From the NCBI GenBank assembly GCA_024305745.1, contig JAHRBS010000009.1:1054001-1118000 (forward strand): DNA of 64,000 nt. Reading direction: 5' to 3'. Numbering within the stretch: position 1 is the stretch's first letter; every line of letters begins with the position of its first letter. The translations under genes were made by a program, and so were the position numbers. This DNA comes from Polyporus tsugae. Its lineage: Eukaryota > Basidiomycota > Agaricomycetes > Polyporales > Polyporaceae. This document shows, in pieces, positions 10,201 through 18,832 of this stretch. The notes below the pieces were generated by a model. The model ran no database searches. It saw only the letters and a list, made by a program, of their open reading frames with translations, and was not told where the DNA came from.

Positions 10201-11013
10201 ATGTCCACAGCCTACCACCCGCAGACAGATGGGTAATCGGAACGATGGAACCAGGAGATAGAGGTGTACCTTCGTATGTTCTGCTCACGGCGCCGCGATG
10301 ACTGGGTCAAGTGGCCGCTGATTGCAGAGTTCGCCTTTAACTCACACCAGCACTCGTCAACGGGTTACTCGCTGTTCTACCTCATGTACAGCTACGAACC
10401 CCAGTTCCACATTCCGATGTTGCCTACGGTGGTGCCTGCAGATGATGAATGCCGGGAGGAGTTGCAACAGGCGCGAGAGGATGCAACTGCGGCCTTAACT
10501 CTAGCAGCTGAGTGGATGAAGGAGTACTATGATTGGTATGTCCATGATGCTCCAGAGTTCAAGGAAGGCCAGAAGGTGTGGCTCAACGCGAGGAACTTCT
10601 GTGTTCCTGGAGTCTCTCGGAAACTGGTGGATCAGTACGCTGGCCTGTATCCGGTTGTACGCAAGGTGGGCAATCTGGCTTACGAGCTCAGACTCCCCAA
10701 GGACCTTGTAATCCACCCCGTATTCCACGTCTCTCTCCTGCTTCCCCACAAGGAGAGTCGACTCCCCGGTCATCACCCGGCAGAGCCAGCGGCAATTGAG
10801 GTGGAGGGGGAGGAAGAGTACGAAGTGGAGGAAGTGTTGGAGTCGCGGTGGTATGGGCGGTGGAAGAAACTGCAGTACCTCGTACACTGGAAGGGTTGGG
10901 GCCCTGAACAAGACAGCTGGGAGGATGCAGTGGACCTTACAAACGTGCCGCAACTTGTGCAGAAATTCCATTCAACGCATGCAGAGGCGCCTGGTCCTCT
11001 CAAGAAGACTTAG
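7262..11013 (+). pseudogene. Pol of gypsy G1: protease, RT, RNase H, integrase, chromodomain
   Basis: One frame runs from the slippery site to TAG 11011-11013 and is interrupted by TGA 7816-7818, TGA 8512-8514, TAG 9634-9636 and TAA 10234-10236. Domains in order: aspartic protease with DSGAT (7429-7443); RT with 'FFFVKKKDGSLRPVQDY', 'LDICWGYNN' and 'YLNNILIF' (8629-8640, where YxDD is expected); RNase H 'EVDASGFATGAVLSQEG'; integrase HHCC (H…H near 9735-9765, 'CNTCRRSK'), 'CDFITGLP', 'ISDCGPQF' and 'SERWNQEIE' as DDE residues; and a chromodomain, 'LQYLVHWKGWGPEQDSWED'. The usual 'GYIQE' stretch before 'KSP' in the RT is missing, as in G4. It would have copied RNA to DNA and inserted it into chromatin; this copy cannot. 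Confidence 0.92.
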
Positions 11014-11032
11014 TCGTGAAGGCACGACCCTT

Positions 11033-11045
11033 AGGAGGGGGGTAT
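11033..11045 (+). other. Polypurine tract of G1
   Basis: AGGAGGGGGGTAT lies immediately before the 3' LTR, the usual plus-strand primer position. A similar tract precedes the LTR at 59405. Confidence 0.7.
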
Positions 11046-11489
11046 TGTCATGAATGTTCCATTCGGCGCCTGCTACCAGTGCCTTAGTTTCCTTTTTCGG
11101 ACGATCTACTTCTCACGTCGTACTTATTGTTCTCCGTTGCATTGTATCTCATCCTTTGTTCTTTAGCACAATAGCTCCTTATTGTCCACAGTCGCTATTG
11201 TTCTGTTTCCATTGTTCACCCATGTCCATAGTTACATATTGTCCCCGGGTTCTCATTATCCTCTATACGTATATAAGGACCTGTACTTCACTGCCTGGAG
11301 ACCTCAGTTTCGACCTCCTGTCTCCAGGTAAGCCTCGCTGTATTTCCCTTGTTAGTTACCTCACTCAATACATCTTGTCTCCAGCCCTGACCGTCGAGCC
11401 TTGCTCCGCTCTCACTGCACAAGTGCTTGTCGGCGCTCCTGCTCGTCTCGTAAGTCTCCCTGGTCCTTACTCGACGGCCAGTCGTAACA
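11046..11489 (+). repeat. 3' LTR of G1
   Basis: 444 bp, TGTCATG…CGTAACA, aligned end to end with 5032-5475. It retains the TATATAAG and the CCTGGAGAC/GTCTCCAGG hairpin. Confidence 0.93.
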
Positions 11490-11690
11490 CTCGAACAGCA
11501 CGGGTTCCTCATTATTGGCAAAGTACAGCATACCCTTCTTTGTGGTGTTCTTGATCCATTCGTGCAAAGGATACGCACGACTGGCCTCCTTCGCACGCGT
11601 GTACGCCATTTGTTTGACAAAAATTTGAGAACTGAAGTGGAAGGTGTGGATGTGGGTGAGTCCGTTCTGGAATTTCCGGCGCGCTTTCTT

Positions 11691-11938
11691 GTTAGGATGC
11701 AGTAATCATGCTTACTCATCCTTCAGGAGTTGGTCCCTGAACTGCCATAAGACCCCTCAATGTACTGTACATAGCATGCATGCCGTAGTGACATGGGGCT
11801 ACAGTTACACTGATCTACACTAATAAACTGGTGTCTCTACTGAACCCAAGACCAGATAGCTCAGTGGTAGAGCATCTGGGTGCAAATCAGAAGGTCCTGG
11901 GTTCAATCTCTGGTCTGGTCACTTTTTCACTGCTAATA
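11691..11938 (+). mobile_element. tRNA-Cys-bearing short mobile element, copy 1
   Basis: A 248-bp unit beginning GTTAGGATGCAGTAATC and ending CACTGCTAATA, bounded by the direct repeat TTTCTT (11685-11690 and 11939-11944). It is almost identical to 23153-23401, with about two or three differences. The last third is a tRNA-Cys-like gene followed by a T-run. The first 159 bp have no ORF and no resemblance to a LINE tail. The tRNA part is at the 3' end, the reverse of ordinary tRNA-derived SINEs. The ends share TTAG in inverted orientation. Confidence 0.85.
11850..11920 (+). tRNA. tRNA-Cys-like (anticodon GCA) inside the short element
   Basis: A cloverleaf is visible: acceptor GACCAGA/TCTGGTC (7 bp), D arm GCTC/GAGC with loop AGTGGTA, anticodon stem TCTGG/TCAGA with loop GTGCAAA (anticodon GCA), and T loop TTCAATC on a weak wobble-rich stem. 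The A box TAGCTCAGTGG is good. The B box GGTTCAATC is slightly off consensus. TTTTT at 11923-11927 would stop RNA polymerase III. No intron, no encoded CCA. Probably an element-carried promoter rather than a decoding tRNA. Confidence 0.7.
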
Positions 11939-12178
11939 TTTCTTGCCGGGGTTGAACTTGTTGACCGTCTTGAGGTACTCCTCAAATACCTGTAATATGT
12001 CAGTGTTTGTTAGGTAAATGCTGAATGAATCCCACGCACCACTTGTGCCTGCCACAATGACTTATTATGTGTTGTGTCCGTGACACATGTAAACCGACAT
12101 AAGTTATTAGGAATCATCTGACAACTCCAGATGAGTGACTCTGGTGTTGCGGAGAAAATGAGGTACTGAGGTACTCAC

Positions 12179-12547
12179 ATGCGATTTTCTGGGAGGCGAG
12201 CTGGGGCGGTTTCCCCAGGCGGCACGAAGTTCCCTGTGTCCAGATCCTCCACTGCCAAACTGCGGCCATCCACAAAGTTGCCAGTTTCTTGCCTCCGGGA
12301 GGGCAAAGTGACCACATGGAAGGGGTTACACATGATCCTATATTACTAAAGAAACAATTTTACTTACTAGCCAACGAGCAGCGAACTCTTGATGCATGTC
12401 CACCAAGTGCCCCTTCGGCTTCTGGAGGCTCTCTACCACATTGTTGAGCTTGAGGTAGTGTTGCGAGAATGTGGTGTTCTTCCAGTAAGAGAGAGCCTTG
12501 TCAAGCTTCTCCACAGTATCGATAAAGACGAGAGGATGGTGTTCCAT
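12179..12547 (-). pseudogene. 5' exon blocks of the interrupted host gene
   Basis: Two minus-strand coding blocks lie upstream of the exon at 11989. Block 12547-12368 starts at ATG ('MEHHPLVFIDTVEKLDK…LVDMHQEFAARWL') and ends at a GTAAGT donor. Block about 12330-12179 reads 'NPFHVVTLPSRRQETGNFVD' and 'DTGNFVPPGETAPARLPE' and ends at GTGAGT. Direct splicing of the two does not keep frame (a 30-nt gap would be needed), and neither does block two to 11989, so an exon is missing, a splice site is non-standard or the gene carries an indel. The blocks look coding but I cannot join them. Family unknown. Confidence 0.5.
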
Positions 12548-13378
12548 AGTAAGAGTGATAGTCAGATGCAGAGCGATAGGACGGAGGGTGGAGAAGTTGT
12601 ACCAAGCTGTTGAGCCAATGCTGCTAGTAGATATAGTAGGGCGGGCATTGAACGCACCGGACGGCCTCTCAGAATGAGGGGGGTAGAGACTGTAGAGATA
12701 TCTGCACTAGGTGAATTGGAGGGAGCGCACAGCCCTGACGGCAAAGTTGAAGGACCGAAACTCAAGTTTGGCAGCCTAAGCGCTGAAAAGTTTCATCTGG
12801 TTGCTTCTCAATGTGATCTAGATCTCATCTGATCTATGATTTTCATCTCGATCCTATGCATATACGGAGCAATGAGCAGCATCAACCATTCTGAGCAGTT
12901 ACACTCTCCCCCAGTAACCCAGATCACAATTGTGGTGTATGTGAACACACCTCCCTAGAATGGTTGGTGCAGCGGTGACAATATATGAGATTGCGATGTA
13001 GAGTGCAAGACACACCTTTTTCAGTAAAGTGCACTTCCTAGAAATGTTGGTACCACATCCACGGAAATGGAGAGCTGGGGGCAGCCAGTGTAAACAAAGC
13101 ATGCCTCCCTACAATGGTCAGTGCAGCAGCCTTCATGGGCGACAATATACGAGATTGCGATGCAGAGTGCCAGATGCATCTCTTTCAGCTTCCTAGAATG
13201 GCCAGTAGGATCGCATCAGCTCACACTGGCTGCCCCTGGCTCGCAAACCGACGGCGTGTATCTATCATTGGTGTGGGTAATAATCAATTTGGCCATATGG
13301 CGGACCATTCTCGGTGGTGAATGCTCATTTAAAATGCACTGAAAGACCCACTGTTTCACACTAACGCATACTTCCAAT
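12548..13378. repeat. Non-coding interval with a diverged direct repeat
   Basis: No gene recognised. A block at about 12950-13050 ('ccctagaatggttggtgcag', then 'gagattgcgatgtagagtgc') recurs in diverged form at about 13105-13205 ('gagattgcgatgcagagtgc'), period near 155 bp. Confidence 0.5.
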
Positions 13379-13578
13379 ATGGCTCAGAATTACCTTCCTT
13401 TCCCAACATCTCTGAATACTGAGGAGGCATTGTTAGTCAAGGTCATCCTCCAGGACTGCATCCCATGCAACGTGATATGCATGGCGCCGCATACCATGCC
13501 GCGGCATTCTCGGTACACTCACAGTACATTTTTGAGTCTTCGGGTTTGTGCCTATGCTTATAGTGAACTCCCCCAGTA

Positions 13579-13987
13579 CACAACTTTGGATCAAGTCTCT
13601 TTGTCACCATTACCACGCATACGCACAGAGATGGGACTGCACACTTGGATTCATTCAAGGCGCTCATCGAAGATACCAGAAGACTTTTGATGGTAAGCTG
13701 CTTTCATCAAGCCCATGGGAAATCATGGCAGTCGTAGTTGTTGTGGTACTGACTACCTTGCGTTGCAGAAAGGTGTTTCATTGCCTGTCGGTCATTATCC
13801 TGTTTCAGATGCCTTAAGTCGCATCCAGACCATCTTGACCATCTTGCCTTCTATGGCGCCACTCCCTGTGGGTGAAATTCCCATAGATGGTTCTACAACA
13901 AGCACTGCTACTGCAACACCTCCCCCGGCTCCATCTGAGCGTCCAAGCAAGATTACACTAACTAGTATTGAGTCCATGTACAATTGA
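13579..13987 (+). CDS. Possible two-exon hypothetical gene fragment
   Basis: Weak evidence. A coding-like stretch ending near 13692 ('THRDGTAHLDSFKALIEDTR') meets GTAAGC. An acceptor TTGCGTTGCAG ends at about 13768, with CTGAC inside the intron. The next exon reads 'KGVSLPVGHYPVSDALSR' and a Pro/Ser/Thr-rich tail to TGA 13985-13987. The 5' end was not found. It could be the end of a small unknown gene or a remnant. No family recognised. Confidence 0.3.
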
Positions 13988-14832
13988 CCCATATAGTAGC
14001 AATCATTTGCACCCAAAATCTATTTCATTTCTATGGTGTGCTCCTGTGTGGCAATATGGGCGTGCAACAATGGCCTAATGCATGAATTGTGTTAGTTTTC
14101 ACTCGATCTCCATCCAAGGGAAGTAGGATACTTGCCCACCTCACAGCTTAGCAACAAATTTATTCTTTAGGATGATGTGGGCGTGCATTGGACCCCAGCC
14201 TTGCTGTTCACAGGTAATTGCTAGTCGTGTGTACTTATGTCGAGATGACCAAGCCATAAGTGCCTGAGAGACACTGTTCAACCACAAGAAACTCAGCCTG
14301 AGGCATCACAATCTGGACAAGCCGCTACACACACGTACCAGGAATAGCGTATTTCCTTGCATAATATATGGGCTTGTAAGGTCCTTGTTGCATGGTTGAG
14401 GCATTACTGCAGGATTCACGAAGTCCTGGATGACGGTATTTGTTAAGTCGTGCTACCACTTGTGGTGTGGGTAGAGAAGAAGGAAATGGCAGACAGGCAG
14501 TGGGGCCTTCACCTTTGACAGACACAGTTTGTAAATACCTCAGCAAGACAGCACAACACTGCATCAACATGGTGCGCAGCGACTTGGACTTACAACTGCT
14601 GGCGGCAGTGAATCATGTCGGTTCTTCGGGCGGGCCCCGGGTAATCCATAGGGTCACAATTTTCTCGCATTCACACAGGGAAACTTCTAGTATAGACGCT
14701 ATTGTTGTCAACTACTCCGCCTCCTCAGTGTCCCCCCTTCATTGGTGTCAGCATTGGACTTGGAAGACTCATTGTCAGATGCCGGCACAGTGCGATACGC
14801 AAATGCGGCGGCAACTTCGAACAAGTTAAACG
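13988..14832. other. Non-coding interval
   Basis: About 840 bp. The short ORFs here have no coding character on either strand. No RNA gene or repeat recognised. Confidence 0.4.
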
Positions 14833-16215
14833 TCAACTGGAGGCTGGGAATCTTGGAGTTCGCGAGCCAGGCCACAGAACTGGGACATAAGGCATGTCAA
14901 GGTCTCTATTACAGTAGGTGCACTGCAAAACTTGCCTGTAAACAAAACAAGGGCCCACATGAACAATGGCCCCGGTTGGGGCGACCCCAAAACTGATGTC
15001 CAAGACTTCAAAGGCATAGCGAGAGTAAGGTGCCAGTGTCTGTGCCTTAGCATTAAGTCCTACACATCCGCCGGCGACACAATATTAACTTCGATAACGC
15101 AGGAATACTGACCAGTGCACGTGTATAGCAAGATCCAGGTCATGGTGTTGCCAACCTTGCGTTTCCACATGATGAGCTCGCAGTGCCGGGGGAGCCGGTC
15201 TCTGGCGACGAAAATATTGAACCCTCGCATGCGATACTTGTCCATCCATGGCGCGTTCCATCCGGGATAATCTGAAAGGTCTCGGCAGTTGAATGTCTCT
15301 TCCTTGATGAAGGTCATATGGGGGAAAAGGGAGATGGTGTGTGTCGACGTTAACATATTCATGACCCTGGCTAATCGACATATCAGTATGGTCGTGGACC
15401 AGAAAAAACGAGTGAGTTGCTTACTCGAGTGGAAGTTGTTGATGATAAACTCCATCGGGTCGCACTTCACACTGATCAACTGGATGTGGGTGCCATATGT
15501 GACCGGCAGACCCACCCGGATTGGGCGGATGAAGTTGAAGGTCGAAAACCCATAGTCCGGGTTGTGCTTGGGCGTGGGTTGCTTGCTGGAGGCGCTTTTG
15601 GCATTGGTTCCGGTAGACTGAGGCACTCGGATGCCATGTTGAGATGTCCAAAACACCATCGCAGCGGCATCAAACCAAAGATGCTCCCTGGATGAGGGCT
15701 GGAAGACATAACCGTATGTCTTCAAGTACCGGCCCATCGGCAAGACACCATGGAGCGGAAGGTAGATGTTGAGGTCAGTACCGAGGAATCTGCGCTGATT
15801 GAAGAACGTGAGAGCCTCTGACCCGGCAACCAAGCCATCGCAATCACCAAGCTGATGCAAGAAGTGGGGGACATCACCGAACCACCGCTGCAGGTGAATG
15901 TTAATGTTCCACTGTCGACAGAAGTACACTTCGACTGCATAGAAAGTGGAAGTGCTGAGGCGTAGGATTTTCATCAGAACATCGGGGGTCCAACAAAAGC
16001 AGATGTTGTGGATGGTCCTGGGGTGCTCACTGAGGAGGAGCTGTTTGAATGGCGATAGCAGGGTCTGCGAGATCCCCCGGACATGTTGTGCGTTAGCCAG
16101 ACGGATTTCACCAGCGTACACGCCCTGGCAATGCCTAGTTAGAGAAGAGATATGCAGCACCAGTAACGGCACACACCGGAAGGCCCACCTGGTCCATGCC
16201 TATCCAGTGCGGCAT
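14833..16215 (-). CDS. Four-exon hypothetical protein with nucleotidyltransferase-like GS…DLN motif
   Basis: My model is exons 16215-16177, 16124-15425, 15370-15113 and 15059-14833 (stop TGA 14835-14833), about 407 residues. Introns of 52, 54 and 53 nt have GTGTGT/CCAG, GTAAGC/TTAG and GTCAGT/GTAG ends, and phases match throughout. The 54-nt intron has no stop and could be read through. The body contains 'FGDVPHFLHQLGDCDGLVAG' then 'SEALTFF' and 'GTDLNIYLPL' (about residues 113 and 130). This GS-x(n)-DLD-like pair recurs in an agaricomycete family often annotated as F-box or nucleotidyltransferase-fold proteins. No F-box is evident here. The last exon has 'CTYCNRDLDMPYVPV'. Function is unknown; the alternative start is 16172 without the first intron. 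It is intact, unlike most of its surroundings. Confidence 0.72.
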
Positions 16216-16299
16216 GAGTGGTGTCTGGTTGAGTGATGTTGCCAGTGCAGTCAATGTTGAAGCCTGACTTTTATGACATTCACCTGAGAGCTCAAATGC

Positions 16300-16726
16300 T
16301 GTTGAAGTCGGTGCTGTAGCGTGCGCTCGTTTGACCGCGCCAAGTCCCGCTTTGTACCATACATACTACATACTGTACCCTACCCTCTGGTATTTCCCAC
16401 ATTCCTAGATTCCGCGTTCTCATAGAGATATGCCATACTCTTACTCAATGACTCGGTTTAGTGTAGATCTGATCCCCTCTCTGGAGTGGACTCTACCTTA
16501 GGCATTTCTCATCCTTTCAGCGCCAGAACAGCGCCAGTTCGTGTAGGATCATGTAAGCTACCTAGCACGTGCTCAGTGCGCTGTCACCTCGCCTCTGTTG
16601 AGCTCTGTGGTCCTTAGACTTCTTAGAGCTCAACTTAGGTGAGTAGTTTAGCTTCCTGTTAATGTAAGACTTCTTAGAGCTCGACTTAGGCCATTGTGAC
16701 CGCTCTGAGGCGCACTGCAGCCAACA
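16300..16726 (+). mobile_element. Solo LTR of copia family C2 with 5-bp duplication
   Basis: 427 bp, TGTTGAAGTCGG…CAGCCAACA, flanked on both sides by AATGC (16295-16299 and 16727-16731). It matches 57639-58066 in the same sense and 44497-44923 and 52678-53094 in the opposite sense. The exact duplication shows an ordinary insertion later reduced by LTR recombination. Confidence 0.92.
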
Positions 16727-16844
16727 AATGCATCCAAAGCTGGGACATTGTACTGTCAGATCGGTCAGTTTGCACAAGGGACATGATCGATATCCTCTAC
16801 ATCCAATTAGCAGTGCGCTGCTGAGATTCAACGTGACGTACAAT

Positions 16845-16881
16845 AGGGGTAGTCAAAGATGGCAATTCAGAGGTCGCTTCG
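16845..16881 (+). repeat. Left TIR and adjoining subterminal repeats of the Harbinger element
   Basis: The TIR is followed up to about 16960 by repeated CGCTTCG, GGAATCG and GAATCGAGC words. These are candidate binding sites for the Myb-like protein or transposase. Confidence 0.85.
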
Positions 16882-17233
16882 AGGAATCGCTTCGGGACTC
16901 GCTTCGGGACAGGCGAAGCGACGATTCAGAGTGAATCGAGCTGAATCGCCAGTGCTACTCCAGAGGAGCACCGCACCCCCGAAGCCGCTTCTGCTGCACT
17001 CGCTTCGCTCACCTCATCCTCTGATAGCTGTACTTAAAATATGTTATATGCCACAAATCAATTTATTTCTTTACATACATCGCGATCCCCGTCGTACTAC
17101 ACGGCCGGAACTTGGACACTCGTCGTAAAGCTGGGCACCACTGCCCGCAGGACGAGTTCATTAGGCTTGAGCTCAGTACATGCTAGCTTTGTGACTACCT
17201 CTCGAGTCTCTACCCTCATACCCCTCTGTTCCG

Positions 17234-18786
17234 ATGGCTCCAAAGCCGAACACTACCACTCCACAGCCAAAGACTCCACGCAGCCGCCGCACGTCAGAGA
17301 AGGCTGGCACGAACAGTGCCAAAAAGAAGACCACTACCACTGCAAAAAAGAACCACAAGGGCACCGAGAAGGGTGATACGGCCAAGGAGGCGGAGTCGGA
17401 TGCTGTCGAGTACGTCAGCGAGATCCTTCCCGAAAATTTCACAGACGCTGACTTACAGTAACATACTAGCTGGGACAAAGACAACTACAAGCTCAGCCTG
17501 AGCATGCTGACGGCCATAACCGATGACAAGATCATCGAAGACGCCTTGTTTCCGAAAGTCGGACCCAATCCGTCGACAAAGGCTGGTGGTGGGAAGCCCA
17601 AGACCGACCACTACTGGGAGATCTGCAAAGTACTATTCACCGACCACGCTGAGCACCGCGCAGCCTTTGCCATCGCCCTGCAGGGTGGGAAAAAGGAGCG
17701 TGGGCCATGGACAACGAAGATCAAAAATCGTCTTACCCGGTACGTGTCTCATTTGTAATCACGTAGCCGTTGACTGAGACAGATGGGGCTGAATTGGCGA
17801 TATAACTCCAGAATGGTTGCCACTGTGAATAAGGGCTGCAAAATGTTAGGACAAACCGGCGAGGGCATCAGGCGCGAGGAGGACATCACGGACGAGTTGC
17901 CTGAGGGTTTCCGAAACAAGTGGGGTACGCATTCAACATTTGTTGTGTCTCCGATAGGTCAAGACTAACCCTGATTGGCTGGTAAGAGGAATTGAAGTCG
18001 AGGTGTCCGTACTACTTCCAGCTCCTCGACCTCATCGCCGAGCGCCCGAACCATGTTCCCACTGGCCTTGGCAACTCCGACACTCCGGTACAGGATGGCG
18101 TCATCTTTGGTGATGAGGAAAGGGGCGACGGGAATGGAGGTGACGAGGAGGTTAGTGATGCTGGAGACGGAGCGGAAAAGGCGGAGGGGGACATGGTGGA
18201 GAGTGGTGCCGAGGGTGGAGACGGTGAGGGTGCCGGTGATAGTGAGGGTGAGGAGGAGGGAGGCAGTGAGAACAGCAGCTCGGACGCTGATGAGTCAGAC
18301 AGCCAGGTCCAGGCCACCACCGGCCACAAGCGCAAGGCAAAATCGACCGCCGGCAAACCCAAAACTCCCGCTCGCTCAGGAACCTCCACCCCAGCTTTGA
18401 AGGCAGCCACGCAGGCGAAGTCCAAGAAATTCAAAGGTGCCCTCGCCTTTGAAGAGCTTACGAAGAGTGAAGAGAAGACTCGCCAGATGGAGCTGAAGGT
18501 TGCAGCAGAGAAGTTGCGGTACAACATGAAGAAAGTCGAGGCGAAGATGGAACGTGAGAAGAACAAGATGGAGCTAATCCGCTTGAAGTTCGAGTTACGC
18601 AAGGAGTGTCAACAGCCACGTTACGACACTCCCTCCATGGTCCACCACAACGACTCTTCTAATCTTCCCCTTCCTTCCTCGAGCGGCTTTGCCTCGGGCT
18701 CTCAGACTCCAGCGATGACTTTCTCCGAGGATCTGTACGATTATGGGGGACTCAATATGGGAGATAGCACCCCGAAAAGTATGTAA
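17234..18786 (+). pseudogene. Harbinger Myb/SANT-like DNA-binding protein gene with one in-frame stop
   Basis: Start ATG 17234. A Lys/Thr-rich N-terminus leads to TAA 17459-17461. The same frame then continues 'SWDKDNYKLSLSMLTAI', the start of the SANT-like domain, through 'KTDHYWEICKVLF' and 'KIKNRLTR'. An intron of about 39-43 nt lies at 17740-17782, then 'GCKMLGQTGEGIRRE', then an intron at 17925-17986 (GTACGC, CTAAC, GTAAG). The last exon (17987-18786) reads 'EELKSRCPYYFQLLDLIAER', an acidic linker, Lys-rich stretches, a coiled coil (about 18440-18600) and TAA. Family knowledge: this partner binds subterminal repeats and brings the transposase to DNA and the nucleus. The TAA breaks the product unless it is removed by unusual processing; I see no credible intron around it. 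Confidence 0.8.
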
Positions 18787-18832
18787 CTTCACATGTGTAG
18801 GATATCATCATGATTTGTTACCAAATACCAAG

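Larger units (their letters stand above)
5032..11489 (+). mobile_element. Gypsy (Metaviridae-type) LTR retrotransposon G1, complete but inactivated
   Basis: The element has 444-bp LTRs at both ends, a leader, gag, a -1 frameshift site, pol (Pro-RT-RNaseH-IN) and a C-terminal chromodomain, then a purine-rich tract before the 3' LTR. The two LTRs differ at roughly twenty positions, so this is not a recent insertion. No matching 5-bp duplication is seen: GTGCA precedes 5032 and CTCGA follows 11489. It lies inside a minus-strand host gene whose reading frame is continuous, GAG to TGC, across the element. Pol carries four in-frame stops, and the RT box is YLNN. Confidence 0.93.
11490..11989 (-). 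pseudogene. Middle exon of the interrupted host gene, split by the tRNA-Cys element
   Basis: Minus-strand coding starts after an acceptor at 11990 and runs 11989-11945, then AAGAAA, then the inserted element, then AAGAAA again and 11684-11490. Without the element and one AAGAAA the frame is continuous (…NPGKKARRKF…), giving an exon of about 82 codons with 'THIHTFHFSSQIFVKQMAY' and 'PLHEWIKNTTKKGMLYF'. It ends in GAG at the G1 3' LTR and is continued in phase by TGC at 5031 on the other side of G1. With the insertion the frame meets TAG two codons into the element. Product unknown; same gene as 3596-5031. Confidence 0.72.

Noticed and set aside
11850..11920. Ordinary nuclear tRNA-Cys gene
   Set aside because: Identical copies lie inside a mobile repeat, the T stem is weak and the B box is off consensus.
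11691..11938. Introner (intron-generating element)
   Set aside because: The ends lack GT and AG, and both copies put TAG in the host frame before any plausible donor. CCTAAC near one end looks like a branch site but is not enough.
15367..15424. 58-nt intron ending CCAG in the 14833-16215 gene
   Set aside because: It would shift the frame into a stop; the acceptor TTAG four bases earlier gives 54 nt and keeps frame.
16300..16726. Promoter or gene remnant downstream of the 14833-16215 gene
   Set aside because: It aligns end to end with copia LTRs and has an exact AATGC duplication.
18012..18602. Long minus-strand ORF opposite the Harbinger Myb-like gene
   Set aside because: A Ser-rich shadow of the acidic/Lys-rich plus-strand coding sequence; no independent motif.
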